Positions 40,079 through 47,762 of a stretch of DNA of 52,521 nucleotides are shown here, one piece after another. Source of the DNA: Clostridia bacterium (GTDB lineage: Bacteria; Bacillota; Clostridia; Oscillospirales; RGIG577). The position numbers and the translations under genes are program-made. The stretch covers positions 1 through 52,521 of the forward strand of contig JAFQZS010000028.1 in assembly GCA_017405765.1 (NCBI GenBank), given 5' to 3'. The notes beneath the pieces are model-generated. The model did not search any database. It was not told the DNA's origin and worked only from the letters and a program-made list of their open reading frames with translations. Position 1 is the first letter of the stretch, and every line of letters starts with the position of its first letter.

Positions 40079-41476
40079 ATGGACGACAAGAAAAAATATT
40101 CAGACGAGCTGTTTTTCAAGAAAAAGAACGCCTATGAGATCATGGACGAACGCGAATGCGTTCGCGCAAACGAATTCTGCGACGGATATATAGACTTTCT
40201 TTCCACGGCTAAAACGGAACGCGAATGCGTGCGCTACGCCGTTGAGGTGGCGACTAACAACGGCTTTGTAAAATACGACGGCAATTTAAGCCTTAAGGCG
40301 GGCGATAAGTTCTATAAGGTACAAAGGAACAAGGCCGTGGTCTTAGGCGTTATCGGAAAGAGCGATATCTCAAACGGTGTGAATATCGTTATGGCCCATA
40401 TCGATGCGCCGCGCGTCGATCTTAAGCAGAATCCGCTCTACGAAGATTCCGGCGTCGCTTTATTTAAAACCCACTACTACGGCGGCATAAAGAAGTATCA
40501 GTGGACGGCAATACCGCTCTCGCTGCACGGCGTAGTTATCAAAAAAGGCGGCGAATGCGTAGAGATAAACATAGGCGAAAGCGAGGGCGACCCCGTATTT
40601 ACGATAACCGACCTTCTGCCGCATCTTGCAGGCGACCAGATGATGAAAAAGGCGACCGAAGTCGTAGCAGGCGAAAGCCTCAATATATTAGTCGGCAGCC
40701 GCCCGTTCAAAGACGACGACGAAAGCCAGAAGATAAAGCTTTCTGTCATGGATATCTTAAATAAAAAATACGGCATAACAGAGAGCGACTTCATGCGCGC
40801 CGACCTTGAGGCAGTACCCGCGTTCCCCGCAAAAAGCGTGGGCTTCGACCAAAGCTTAGTCGGCGCTTACGGTCAGGACGACCGCGTATGCGCGTACAGC
40901 GCGCTTATGGCCGCGCTCTCGCTCGAGGCTCCGCAGAAAACGGCGCTGTGTGTGCTCGTTGACCGCGAGGAGATAGGCTCTATGGGCAATACGGGCGCGC
41001 AGAGCCGTTTCATCGAGTATCTTTTGGCCGATCTCGGCGATACTTTAGGCGGCGTTCCTGTGAGAAAAATAATCCAAAACAGCGCGTGCTTAAGCGCCGA
41101 CGTGAACCTTGCGTGCGATCCCAATTATCCCGAAGTGACCGAGAAGATGAACACTGCCTTCATTAACGGCGGCGTTGCCCTCTCGAAGTACACCGGCGCG
41201 CGCGGTAAGAGCGGCACGAGCGAGGCGAGCGCCGAGCTTGTTGCGCGCATCTGCGATATATTCGACTCTAACGGCGTATGCTATCAGATGGGGGAACTCG
41301 GCAAGGTAGACCAGGGCGGCGGCGGCACCGTGGCTCAGTTCATCGCCAATCTCGACATGGAAGTGCTCGATGCGGGCGTACCGATACTTTCGATGCACTC
41401 CCCGTTCGAGGTGTCCGCCAAGGCCGACGTTTATATGGCATATAAGGCGTACACTACGTTCATGGAGAAGTATTGA
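40079..41476 (+). CDS. M18-family aminopeptidase
   Basis: A 465-residue metallo-aminopeptidase of the M18 family. The metal-binding stretches are IVMAHIDAPRVDLKQNPLYE, YGQDDRVCAYSAL, VLVDREEIGSMGNTGAQS and SMHSPFEVSAKADVY. Such enzymes are cytosolic, dodecameric and remove acidic or neutral N-terminal residues. I start at ATG 40079, eight bases after GGAGG. It is followed by a terminator, closing the plus-strand block that begins with DUF951. Confidence 0.92.
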   Translation: MDDKKKYSDELFFKKKNAYEIMDERECVRANEFCDGYIDFLSTAKTERECVRYAVEVATNNGFVKYDGNLSLKAGDKFYKVQRNKAVVLGVIGKSDISNGVNIVMAHIDAPRVDLKQNPLYEDSGVALFKTHYYGGIKKYQWTAIPLSLHGVVIKKGGECVEINIGESEGDPVFTITDLLPHLAGDQMMKKATEVVAGESLNILVGSRPFKDDDESQKIKLSVMDILNKKYGITESDFMRADLEAVPAFPAKSVGFDQSLVGAYGQDDRVCAYSALMAALSLEAPQKTALCVLVDREEIGSMGNTGAQSRFIEYLLADLGDTLGGVPVRKIIQNSACLSADVNLACDPNYPEVTEKMNTAFINGGVALSKYTGARGKSGTSEASAELVARICDIFDSNGVCYQMGELGKVDQGGGGTVAQFIANLDMEVLDAGVPILSMHSPFEVSAKADVYMAYKAYTTFMEKY

Positions 41477-41490
41477 GACAGGATATTTCA

Positions 41491-41525
41491 GAGCCGTGCA
41501 GGAAGCTGTGCGGCTCTTTTTTATT
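41491..41525 (+). terminator. Terminator after the aminopeptidase
   Basis: GAGCCGTGCAG, loop GAAG, CTGTGCGGCTC (one G-U), followed by a T run that overlaps the stop codon of the small minus-strand gene. Confidence 0.88.
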
Positions 41526-41676
41526 CTTTCTCCGCCTCAATATAGATATCCTCCGCGTCCCGCTGCGCTTTTATAAGTATATCCCGCGCACGTCCGAAGT
41601 TCTGCGCGTCAATTTCTTTTATGGCCTCCTCCGAAGCGTCAAGCAGTATATGATAAAGCGGCCTGTAATCGAACAT
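41521..41676 (-). CDS. 51-residue acidic helical protein of unknown function
   Basis: A short gene from ATG 41674-41676 to TAA 41521-41523, coding for 51 residues: MFDYRPLYHILLDASEEAIK, EIDAQNFGRARDILIKAQRD and AEDIYIEAEKE. GGGAGGG lies seven bases upstream. It is predicted to be all helix. I recognise similar small proteins from accessory regions of Clostridia but no function. It is divergent from the XRE regulator gene at 41771, and their shared start region carries two ATAGGTCA repeats, so the two genes may be regulated together. Confidence 0.72.
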   Translation of the reverse strand: MFDYRPLYHILLDASEEAIKEIDAQNFGRARDILIKAQRDAEDIYIEAEKE

Positions 41677-41704
41677 GATATTCCCTCCCGTTGTGTTCGT
41701 CTTT

Positions 41705-41744
41705 GATTATAGGTCAATTTCACCCTGATTTTAATAGGTCATTT
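41705..41744. promoter_or_regulatory. Direct-repeat operator between the small gene and XRE gene
   Basis: ATAGGTCAATTT (41708-41719) and ATAGGTCATTTT (41733-41744) are direct repeats 25 bases apart. The first overlaps a TATAAT on the minus strand (41705-41710), a likely -10 for the 51-residue gene. The XRE protein at 41771 is the likely binder, by inference. Confidence 0.55.
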
Positions 41745-41770
41745 TGCCATAATTGTTTTGGGGTGACAAA

Positions 41771-41986
41771 ATGACGCGCTTAAAGGAGCTTCGCAAACAA
41801 CGCGGGTATTCACAAGTGAAAATGCAGATGCTAACGGGCATAGACCAAAGCGACTACTCGAAAATCGAAACGGGTAAGCGCAATATGACCTTCGAGCAGT
41901 GCCGCCGCATTGCGCTTGCGCTCGATACGAGCATGGATTATTTAGCGGGACTTACGGACGAGGCGAAGCCGTATAAGCGGAAGTGA
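41771..41986 (+). CDS. Small XRE-family regulator
   Basis: A 71-residue Cro/C1-type helix-turn-helix protein: MTRLKELRKQRGYSQVKMQM, LTGIDQSDYSKIETGKRNMT, CRRIALALDTSMDYLAGLTD. The ATG at 41771 has GGGGTGA upstream; an upstream in-frame TTG is rejected. It is followed by a terminator and is divergent from the 51-residue gene. Such repressors usually control their own promoter and often mark the edge of mobile or accessory DNA. Confidence 0.85.
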   Translation: MTRLKELRKQRGYSQVKMQMLTGIDQSDYSKIETGKRNMTFEQCRRIALALDTSMDYLAGLTDEAKPYKRK

Positions 41987-42024
41987 AAGGCCGGAATCAA
42001 AAATGACAACTTAACTTACAGTCT

Positions 42025-42060
42025 AAGCGGGGGCGCGAATGAAGCCCCCGCTTTCTAAAT
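42025..42060 (+). terminator. Terminator after the XRE gene
   Basis: AAGCGGGGGC and GCCCCCGCTT form a 10-base stem with a 9-base loop, followed by TCTAAATTTG. Confidence 0.8.
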
Positions 42061-42083
42061 TTGTTTCCAACACATTCTATTAG

Positions 42084-42554
42084 TTACATACCTAAAAGTT
42101 CTTTTTTCTTTTTGTCAAATTTTTCTTGTGTAATCACTCCGGAATCAAGTAATTGTTTAAATCTTATTATTTCATCAGCGACAGAGATTTGATTAACAAT
42201 TGTTGGCTTGCCGAAATTGTTCTTAATCTCATTTATACGTTTTCTGACATAATCAACAGCTTCAAAAGCTTTTTCCTCTAATGATCGTTCGAATGTCCAA
42301 CTGTTTTCACTTCCAAAATTACTGCCAATATGTATTTCGGGAACCTCAAACTGAATATACCATAAAATTAAGTCGGACGGCTTTTTAAACTGAAAAGAAT
42401 TTATATCGCGGATATATTTCCTTTTCGCCGTTGAATATATCATTTGTCAAAAGAGAACGGAAATTCTTAATATGGGTTAGTGTTATCTTGTCTTCATAAA
42501 CATTTAATACTTTTTGTGCCCCCTGAGATTTTCATAAACTATTTTATTACCCAC
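42084..42554 (-). pseudogene. SHOCT-domain gene broken by two frameshifts
   Basis: The 3' part is open from 42443 and encodes SFQFKKPSDLILWYIQFEVP, then SENSWTFERS and a C-terminal SHOCT domain (SVADEIIRFKQLLDSGVITQ, KKKKELLGM). Upstream, another frame encodes KVLNVYEDKITLTHIKNFRS and LLTNDIFNGEKEIY, and a third starts GTG (42552-42554) NKIVYENL behind AAGGAG. Joining them needs a one-base loss near the G run at about 42525 and a two-base loss in the ATATAT tract near 42417. So the gene is decayed, or both indels are sequencing errors at short repeats. The intact protein would be about 157 residues, function unknown. Confidence 0.7.
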
Positions 42555-42582
42555 GAATAATCAGCTCCTTAAAACAATTTTA

Positions 42583-42655
42583 ACATTCAGTGAATGTCAT
42601 TCTATGGGGAAGTATATCATATTATTTCAATAATGACAAGCACCGAATGTCAAAG
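42583..42655. promoter_or_regulatory. Palindromic site between SHOCT and XRE genes
   Basis: ACATTCAGTGAATGT (42583-42597) is a perfect 15-base palindrome. GAATGTC recurs near 42645-42652, just upstream of the XRE start. Both lie in the divergent promoter region, so autoregulation by the XRE protein is likely, by inference. Confidence 0.55.
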
Positions 42656-42669
42656 AGGGTGAAAATGAT

Positions 42670-42912
42670 ATGTTTATTAACAAATCCCCCGATAATAAAA
42701 ACAATATTTGCGGTAAAAATGTTGCATTTTATAGAAAAGCTATAAAAATCTCGCAAAGAGAGCTTGCCGACAGATTACAGCTGATAGGTTTGGACATTGA
42801 TAAAAACGCAATACAAAGAATCGAAGCGGGTAAGCGTTTTGTAACCGACATTGAGCTTATTGCGATCAGCCGGGTATTAAACAAATCATTTGATGAATTG
42901 TTGAAAGGGTAA
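42670..42912 (+). CDS. XRE-family regulator
   Basis: An 80-residue helix-turn-helix protein: NICGKNVAFYRKAIKISQRE, LADRLQLIGLDIDKNAIQRI, EAGKRFVTDIELIAISRVLN, KSFDELLKG. This is a SinR/Cro-type repressor. GAGGGTGAAA precedes the ATG. It is divergent from the decayed SHOCT gene and has a palindromic site in its promoter region. No companion gene follows; about 800 bases of repeats do. Confidence 0.85.
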   Translation: MFINKSPDNKNNICGKNVAFYRKAIKISQRELADRLQLIGLDIDKNAIQRIEAGKRFVTDIELIAISRVLNKSFDELLKG

Positions 42913-42934
42913 ATATTTTGCAAACGTTATAGTA

Positions 42935-43236
42935 TATCGAACCAACGACCCGCACGCCTTGCGGTACCGAAAACGGTTCCGTGTATAAGTTCGACTTGCC
43001 AATCAGACTTCGCCTTACGGCTCGTCTTCTTGGAGTCTCACTTATCGAACCAACGACCCGCACGCCTTGCGGTACCCAAAATCGACGGACGCTCCTGAAC
43101 GTCGCTGTCGATTTTGACCGCTGCGGCGGCTCCTGCTCGCTCCTCCCGCCTTCGAACACCCCAAAAATCATAGATTTTCGGGGACCCCATGGCGGCGCTC
43201 GCATCCGCCGCAGTTAACAGCCGTGCGGCTGTTAAC
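42935..43236. repeat. Dispersed repeats: two 34-base direct repeats and GC-rich hairpins
   Basis: A 34-base sequence (TATCGAACCAACGACCCGCA and CGCCTTGCGGTACC) occurs at 42935-42968 and 43043-43076. It is followed by CACCCCAAAAATC/GATTTTCGGGGACCCC (43157-43188), which matches the hairpin family at 26464 and 27060-27092. GTTAACAGCC, loop GTGC, GGCTGTTAAC (43213-43236) is a perfect 10-base hairpin. The region to 43.35 kb has no gene. Confidence 0.7.
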
Positions 43237-43351
43237 CTTGGGCGTGACCGCATCTAATAAAAAAGCCAAAGAAAAACCACGGCGGGTGCTCATAAGAAAG
43301 TTTTGAATCAAAATCGATTTGGGCATCTGTCTGAGCGGGTTGGCAAACAAA

Positions 43352-43385
43352 AACGGATTGTTGTTTTTACAGCAGTCCGTTTTTT
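43352..43385. terminator. Isolated terminator-like hairpin
   Basis: AACGGATTGTTG and CAGCAGTCCGTT pair over 12 bases with two G-U pairs, followed by a T run on the plus strand. No intact gene ends here, so it is probably left from a deleted gene. Confidence 0.6.
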
Positions 43386-43429
43386 GTTGCCATTTTATCA
43401 GGTTTATTGACTGACACAGCAGTGATGAC

Positions 43430-43487
43430 ACTTCTTGAAGTGTAAAAACGAGACTTCTTGAAGTGTGAAAAATAAACTTCTTGAAGT
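43430..43487. repeat. Three 23-base iterons with a palindromic core
   Basis: ACTTCTTGAAGT occurs at 43430-43441, 43453-43464 and 43476-43487, exactly 23 bases apart, each followed by GTGAAAA or GTAAAAA. The core is an ACTTC/GAAGT inverted repeat. The array lies about 220 bases upstream of the XRE gene that begins the restriction-modification locus, so it may be its operator or a regulatory array. The sequence between it and the XRE gene (43500-43695) shows nothing else I recognise. Confidence 0.75.
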
Positions 43488-43709
43488 GTGAAAATCACAC
43501 TCAATTAAGACTAATAGTATTATTACTGATATGCGAAAGACTTATCTTTCCTTCCTTCCGGAAAGCGAACCGAAGAAAACCGCATAAGTATAAAACATAC
43601 CTTTCTGCGATTCTGAAACCAGCGATTCAAGCCCATAATGTATCCATTGAATTATTCACAGAAATGTGATATATTATCTTCATTAGGTCGAGATAAGGAG
43701 GTTGGTGAT

Positions 43710-43940
43710 ATGGCCGTTAGTTATAAACCATTGATGCATATGATGATCGAACGTGATATTTCCAATGCTGAGCTTATGCGACGTGCGAAAATATCCGCAA
43801 ACATTATTACGAAGATTAAGAGCGGGCAATACATTGCCCTGGATAAGGTAGAGAGCATTTGCTTTGCAATGGACTGCTCTCCTAATGATATGATGAAATT
43901 TATACCCGAAAACCCGGAAGGAGAAGATAAAGATGATTAA
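43710..43940 (+). CDS. XRE-family regulator of the restriction-modification locus
   Basis: A 76-residue helix-turn-helix protein: SYKPLMHMMIERDISNAELM, RRAKISANIITKIKSGQYIA, LDKVESICFAMDCSPNDMMK. The ATG at 43710 has AAGGAGG eight bases upstream; a longer upstream frame is rejected. Its stop overlaps the hsdM start by 8 bases (ATGATTAA), so it is co-translated with the methylase. Small XRE proteins at this position can delay restriction until DNA is methylated, a controller role that is inferred here. Confidence 0.88.
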   Translation: MAVSYKPLMHMMIERDISNAELMRRAKISANIITKIKSGQYIALDKVESICFAMDCSPNDMMKFIPENPEGEDKDD

Positions 43941-45798
43941 CATACGCAAATTGGAGGCGGAGCTGTGGGAATCCGCCGATCTCCTGAGAGCCGGGTCCAA
44001 GCTGACCTCGAATCAATACTGTATGCCCGTGCTGGGACTTATCTTCCTACGCTATGCGTACAGCCGATTCAAAAAGGTAGAGGCGGAAATTCTGAAGGAC
44101 CGTCCATCTCGCGGCGGTCGGGTGCTGCCCGTTGAGGCCAGTGACTTTTCCGCAAAGAGCGCTCTGTTTCTTCCGAAAGAAGCACAGTACGAATATCTCG
44201 TCAATCTGCCGGAGAACATCGCCTCCGCCGGTCTTGTCAACAAAGACGGTAATCCGATGAACAGCCTCGGTGAAGTGGTCAACAATGCCATGCGGCTCAT
44301 CGAGGTGCAGAGCGAGCAGCTCACTGGTGTCCTGCCGAAAAGCTATACGGACTTCTCCGATGAGCTTCTCGCAGAGCTTCTCCGTATTTTCAATAACAGT
44401 GCCCTTGATGACGTCGGCGGCGATATCATAGGCCGCATTTACGAATATTTCCTGAATAAGTTCGCCAAAAACATCGCATCTGATGACGGTGTTTTCTTCA
44501 CGCCGAAGTCACTGGTAAAAATGATTGTTAATATCATTGAGCCGAAACAGGGTGTTCTTCTCGATTGCGCGTGCGGCAGCGGCGGTATGTTCGTGCAAAG
44601 CGGTGATTTTGTGAACGCTGCCGGTATGAACGCCAACAGCACCATGACCTTCTATGGGCAGGAAAAGGTGGAATACAACGCGCAGCTCTGCCTGATGAAC
44701 ATGGCTGTCCACGGTCTCACTGGCGTTATCAAATCCGGTGACGAAGCGAACACTTTCTACCATGACGCGCATAATCTTAACGGCTGTTGCGATTACATCA
44801 TGGCGAATCCGCCTTTCAACGTCGATAAGGTCAAAGCCGAATCCTGCGAGAGCGCCGGACGGCTTCCGTTCGGTCTGCCTTCCGTGAATAAAAACAAGGA
44901 AGTCAGCAACGGCAACTATCTCTGGATTTCCTATTTCTACTCTTATTTGAACGAACATGGCCGCGCCGGTTTTGTTATGGCGTCCTCCGCCACAGACAGT
45001 CAGGGCAAGGACAAGGATATCCGGGAAGCGCTGATCCGCACCGGTCACGTTGACGTGATGATCTCCGTCGGCAACAACTTCTTCTATACCAAGTCGCTGC
45101 CTTGCTCTCTGTGGTTCTTTGACAAGGCCAAGAGCGAATCCATCCGCGACAAGGTGCTGTTCATCGACGCCCGGAATTACTACACCATTGTTGACCGCAC
45201 GCTGAATGAGTGGAACGAATGGCAGCTCAAAAATCTTAGCGCTATCGTATGGCTCTATCGAGGCGAAACCGAAAAGTATACTGCGCTACTGCAGGAGTAT
45301 CACGATTATCTGCACGCAGAAGCCGAAGCTGCCGAAAATGACGATCTTAAAGATGCCGTCTCTCAGGATTCCTTTGCCGATATCGTATCCGCGCTGAAAG
45401 AGAAACTCTCCGCTCTCCGCAAGGCCGCGAAAGCCGAAGTGGAGGACGCCGGAAAGCGTGACAAAAAGAGTGTTCAGCAGCAGTACGATGACAGGATCGC
45501 TTATATCGAGAATATGCTGACCGTTGCCAAAGAGGCGCACTGGCTTTATGAAAAGTTCGGTGACGGCGTTTATGCCGACGTGCTCGGCCTGTGCAAGCTG
45601 GCAAGTATTGAAGAAATTGAAGAAAAAGGCTGGTCCCTCACACCCGGCGCATACGTCGGTGTGGCTCCTGTGGAGGATGACGGTGTGGATTTTGCCGAGC
45701 GCATGGCTGAAATCCATCGGGATCTCCTGTCTCTGCAGGCTGAATCCAATGATCTGATGGATACCATCTCGCAGAACATGAAGGAGATGGGAATATGA
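43933..45798 (+). CDS. hsdM: Type I restriction-modification methylase subunit HsdM
   Basis: A 621-residue N6-adenine methyltransferase. The N-terminal HsdM domain (ELWESADLLRAGSKLTSNQY) precedes FTPKSLVKMIV, the SAM motif DCACGSGGMF (211-220) and the catalytic NPPF (292-295 in IMANPPFNVDK). A long C-terminal part (about 460-621) is rich in coiled-coil-like Glu/Lys. It modifies the host genome together with HsdS. It overlaps hsdS by 4 bases. Ile codons here are mostly ATC/ATT, unlike the ATA-rich genes to the left, consistent with horizontal transfer. Confidence 0.96.
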   Translation: MINIRKLEAELWESADLLRAGSKLTSNQYCMPVLGLIFLRYAYSRFKKVEAEILKDRPSRGGRVLPVEASDFSAKSALFLPKEAQYEYLVNLPENIASAGLVNKDGNPMNSLGEVVNNAMRLIEVQSEQLTGVLPKSYTDFSDELLAELLRIFNNSALDDVGGDIIGRIYEYFLNKFAKNIASDDGVFFTPKSLVKMIVNIIEPKQGVLLDCACGSGGMFVQSGDFVNAAGMNANSTMTFYGQEKVEYNAQLCLMNMAVHGLTGVIKSGDEANTFYHDAHNLNGCCDYIMANPPFNVDKVKAESCESAGRLPFGLPSVNKNKEVSNGNYLWISYFYSYLNEHGRAGFVMASSATDSQGKDKDIREALIRTGHVDVMISVGNNFFYTKSLPCSLWFFDKAKSESIRDKVLFIDARNYYTIVDRTLNEWNEWQLKNLSAIVWLYRGETEKYTALLQEYHDYLHAEAEAAENDDLKDAVSQDSFADIVSALKEKLSALRKAAKAEVEDAGKRDKKSVQQQYDDRIAYIENMLTVAKEAHWLYEKFGDGVYADVLGLCKLASIEEIEEKGWSLTPGAYVGVAPVEDDGVDFAERMAEIHRDLLSLQAESNDLMDTISQNMKEMGI

Positions 45799-46904
45799 GA
45801 TTTTTAGAGTGTGTTGATCTAAATCCTAAAATAACTATGACAAAGGGACATATCTATCCTTTCGTTGAAATGGCTAATGTGAGCACTTGTTATCGTTCTC
45901 CGGATAATGTTGAAACGAAGCCATTTGATTCAGGTGTGAAATTTCAAGATGGCGACACGGTGATAGCAAGAATAACACCTTGCCTCCAAAACGGAAAACG
46001 TTTTTATTGCCAGAATATTGGAACAGGTTTTGGGTCAACTGAATATCTTGTATTTCGGCCTAAAGATGACTCTGTTGATAATAAGTATCTTTACTACTTC
46101 ATGATGACTGATTTTGTTAAGCAGAGCATGATAAACTCCATGACCGGTGCAACAGGACGGCAACGCGTAAATAATGATGTATTTAATGATATAGAAGTTT
46201 GTTTTCCTGATATTGATATTCAACGAAAAATTGGTGAGATTCTCTCTGCCTACGACAACCTTATCGAAAACAACCAAAAACAAATCAAACTGCTTGAAGA
46301 AGCGGCGCAGCGGCTGTATAAGGAGTGGTTTGTCAATCTCCGCTTCCCCGGATATGAGGACACACCGATTGTTGACGGTGTTCCGGAGGGGTGGAAAAAA
46401 GTTGGGCTTGCTTCTATTGCCCCTATCGTGACAGGAAAAAAAGACGCTAATTTCGGAGCACCCGATGGTAAGTATCTGTTTTTCACCTGCGCACAAGAGC
46501 CGATTAAGGCTCCGTCATATTCCTTTGATTGTGATGCGGTTATCCTTGCCGGTAATGGTGATTTTAACGTGAAATTATACCGAGGGCAGTTTGAGGCATA
46601 TCAGCGGACATATGTTTTTTCTCCGTATGATAAGAATCATTTGTATCTTCTGTATCACGCTGTCAGAGAAAGTATGCGGCAATTATTCCAAGGTGCCAGC
46701 GGCTCAACAATAAAGTTTTTAACAAAACATATGTTAGAGGATATCTTGGTGTATATACCAGAAGATTCGATTCTTCAGGCATACAATTCCAATTGTGAGG
46801 CAATTCAGAAGAAAATCGAGCGTTTGAAAGAACAGATTATTTGTTCACAAGAGGCCCGTGATCGTTTGCTTCCAAAGCTGATGAGCGGTGAAATCGAGGT
46901 GTGA
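45795..46904 (+). CDS. hsdS: Type I restriction-modification specificity subunit HsdS
   Basis: A 369-residue protein with two target-recognition domains. The first runs from residue 1 to about 135. The central conserved segment GEILSAYDNLIENNQKQIKL and RLYKEWFVNLRFPGYE follows, then a second domain from about 195 to 330 (GWKKVGLASIAPIVTGKKDA) and a C-terminal conserved segment ending SQEARDRLLPKLMSGEIEV. The first domain starts with no N-terminal conserved region, so it is slightly short. The two domains read the two halves of a split DNA site. It overlaps hsdM and is followed by an accessory gene. Confidence 0.94.
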   Translation: MRFLECVDLNPKITMTKGHIYPFVEMANVSTCYRSPDNVETKPFDSGVKFQDGDTVIARITPCLQNGKRFYCQNIGTGFGSTEYLVFRPKDDSVDNKYLYYFMMTDFVKQSMINSMTGATGRQRVNNDVFNDIEVCFPDIDIQRKIGEILSAYDNLIENNQKQIKLLEEAAQRLYKEWFVNLRFPGYEDTPIVDGVPEGWKKVGLASIAPIVTGKKDANFGAPDGKYLFFTCAQEPIKAPSYSFDCDAVILAGNGDFNVKLYRGQFEAYQRTYVFSPYDKNHLYLLYHAVRESMRQLFQGASGSTIKFLTKHMLEDILVYIPEDSILQAYNSNCEAIQKKIERLKEQIICSQEARDRLLPKLMSGEIEV

Positions 46905-46905
46905 T

Positions 46906-47751
46906 ATGAGGAAGTCTTTTGCACAAGTGTTGAGAGAAGGCAATGTAGATATTCGACAAGAATATAGTAAGTTGTTTTCAATATTACATCAAAAAGCCTT
47001 TGATCATAGAACAAAATCATTATATGAAGTTTTTGGAGAGAATTTTGCACATTTCTATTTTCGTGGTACATGCCTTAGCATAGAAGAATTCGATCAAAAA
47101 TATGGGTTCAAATTCGAAGCCGATCCGGACGATTTCGATATTGATTATCTGGTTTCATTTTGCGAATATCTACAAAATATGCTCTTTGGCCTCCAAGCGG
47201 CGGACTTCTCTGGAGGATATGGTGGCTTTGCATCTATGGAAGTGAATATTCCATTTATTCTCGAACAAATCCGACTTGTGATTGAAGCCATTGGATACAC
47301 ATCTGCAAATGATGATGGAAAAACCATCTTCATTGAAAAATCTCCTGCAGCTATTGCTGTATCAGAAAACAATCTGATTCCGACAGAACTATCATACAAA
47401 GTGTTGGAATATGATCATTATGCCCTTAAAGGTGACATTGAAAAGAAAAAGCATATTATTCTGCAACTCGCCCAGATACTTGAAGCAAGATCTAACGAAT
47501 TGCAGAAAATCTCATCTTCTTTGAAAGACGATCTGTTTTTCCTCTTCAATAATTTGAACTTGCGACATAACAATGTTGATCCCTCAAATAAAGGGAAATA
47601 TAAGCGATTCGTATCTGAACTTAACAAGGGGCAATTGGAGCATTGGTATGATGAAACTTATCAAATGTGTCTTCTTGCATTTATGGAATTAGAGCAGGCA
47701 GAACGCAAAAAAGCATTCGATGAATTAAAGAAGCAAATTGTTGAAGGATAG
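46906..47751 (+). CDS. Restriction-locus accessory protein, abortive-infection-like
   Basis: A 281-residue protein between hsdS and hsdR. It starts at ATG 46906 with GAGGTG upstream. The C-terminal stretch LFFLFNNLNLRHNNVDPSN, KGKYKRFVSELNKGQLEHWY and DETYQMCLLAFMELEQAERK resembles the C-terminal end of abortive-infection or HEPN-like proteins seen in type I loci, with Arg-His-Asn-Asn as a possible active motif. The N-terminal 190 residues (QEYSKLFSILHQKAFDHRTK, YFRGTCLSIEEFDQKYG) match nothing I know. It is codirectional with close spacing, so it is part of the operon. An anti-phage role is inferred from location. Confidence 0.6.
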   Translation: MRKSFAQVLREGNVDIRQEYSKLFSILHQKAFDHRTKSLYEVFGENFAHFYFRGTCLSIEEFDQKYGFKFEADPDDFDIDYLVSFCEYLQNMLFGLQAADFSGGYGGFASMEVNIPFILEQIRLVIEAIGYTSANDDGKTIFIEKSPAAIAVSENNLIPTELSYKVLEYDHYALKGDIEKKKHIILQLAQILEARSNELQKISSSLKDDLFFLFNNLNLRHNNVDPSNKGKYKRFVSELNKGQLEHWYDETYQMCLLAFMELEQAERKKAFDELKKQIVEG

Positions 47752-47762
47752 GGGGTGGCGGC

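Noticed and set aside
41753-41770. Upstream TTG start for the XRE gene at 41771
   Set aside because: The ATG at 41771 has the ribosome-binding site GGGGTGA; the TTG has none.
42981-43253. Small genes over the 42.9-43.25 kb repeats
   Set aside because: The frames arise from duplicated repeat DNA, lack binding sites and occur on both strands.
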